DNA of 43,466 bases from an uncultured Apibacter sp. (GTDB lineage Bacteria; Bacteroidota; Bacteroidia; Flavobacteriales; Weeksellaceae): positions 1 through 43,466 of the forward strand of contig CALYQD010000020.1 of assembly GCA_945280365.1 (NCBI GenBank). The letters run 5' to 3'. Every line of letters starts with the position of its first letter. Position 1 is the first letter of the stretch. Shown here in pieces: positions 43,390 to 43,466 of this stretch. Under the pieces are notes generated by a model, which was not told the DNA's origin, ran no database searches, and was given only the letters and a program-made list of their open reading frames with translations. Made by a program: the position numbers and the translations under genes.

Positions 43390-43466
43390 TTACCGTACAG
43401 GATTTTGAGCAGTTTCCCCGCTGACATCCATTTTTCTTATGGAATTTTGAGTATTTTTTCTGCTAA
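43390..43466 (-). CDS. 3' end of an unrecognised minus-strand gene (partial)
   Basis: The minus strand is open from the window edge to a TAA at 43392-43390. The last residues read SRKNTQNSIRKMDVSGETAQ then NPVR. The frame has protein-like composition, and a strong terminator lies about 75 bp after the stop, as expected for the end of a transcript. The segment is too short to assign to a family. Only its C-terminus, basic then polar, is in view. A chance open frame is the alternative. Confidence 0.45.
   Translation of the reverse strand, partial: SRKNTQNSIRKMDVSGETAQNPVR

Noticed and set aside
1-43466. CRISPR array, tRNA or rRNA genes, intact insertion sequences
   Set aside because: No regularly spaced short repeats, no tRNA-like folds apart from tmRNA, no rRNA sequence and no transposase gene were found by reading both strands.

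Overview
The window is a stretch of chromosome from an AT-rich member of the Bacteroidota, most likely class Flavobacteriia and perhaps Weeksellaceae or an Apibacter-like lineage. That placement is inference from content, not a search. The evidence is a Bacteroidota-type promoter (TTTG, about 18 nt, TAnnTTTG) upstream of several genes, few clear Shine-Dalgarno sequences, a type 2 IleRS with the GIHH signature, the DUF6427/DUF6341 pair, a nuclease with a type IX secretion C-terminal domain, lipoproteins with acidic residues just after the lipid cysteine, and a tmRNA tag GNEEYALAA. No rRNA, tRNA, CRISPR array or intact insertion sequence was seen.

Layout. 1-3420 is an accessory region: three diverged secreted paralogs of unknown function, separated by two nearly identical 228-bp non-coding repeats and short decayed coding fragments. 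3420-4550 holds an ArsC/Spx-like protein and a secreted GIN-domain protein. 4732-17334 is a minus-strand housekeeping block: trpS; ileS-dksA-like-lspA; cls; pheT-DUF2520-kdsC; and dnaN, which has a consensus promoter and its own terminator. 17768-18166 is the tmRNA gene ssrA. 18459-21112 is a two-gene module, an FGGY sugar/polyol kinase followed by a GpsA-like dehydrogenase, with a promoter overlapped by a perfect palindrome. mutS follows, then the DUF6427/DUF6341 pair and a CapA-like lipoprotein.

26829-31657 is an outward-facing region: a T9SS-secreted endonuclease, two tandem surface-lipoprotein alpha/beta hydrolases and a small HExxH membrane protein. 31987-38160 carries mfd, a polytopic membrane protein, a family 2 glycosyltransferase and pth. 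The right end has a lipoprotein polysaccharide deacetylase, dinB, a TPR histidine kinase with its response regulator, and the 3' end of an unrecognised minus-strand gene.

Functional themes are DNA repair and replication (dnaN, mutS, mfd, dinB; MutS and DinB both carry visible clamp-binding motifs for the DnaN encoded here), translation and ribosome rescue (trpS, ileS, pheT, pth, ssrA), and envelope and secretion (lspA, cls, kdsC, surface lipoproteins). The parts most worth a second look are the paralog/repeat array at the left edge, the kinase/dehydrogenase module with its palindromic operator candidate, and the near-leaderless non-ATG starts of mfd and dinB.
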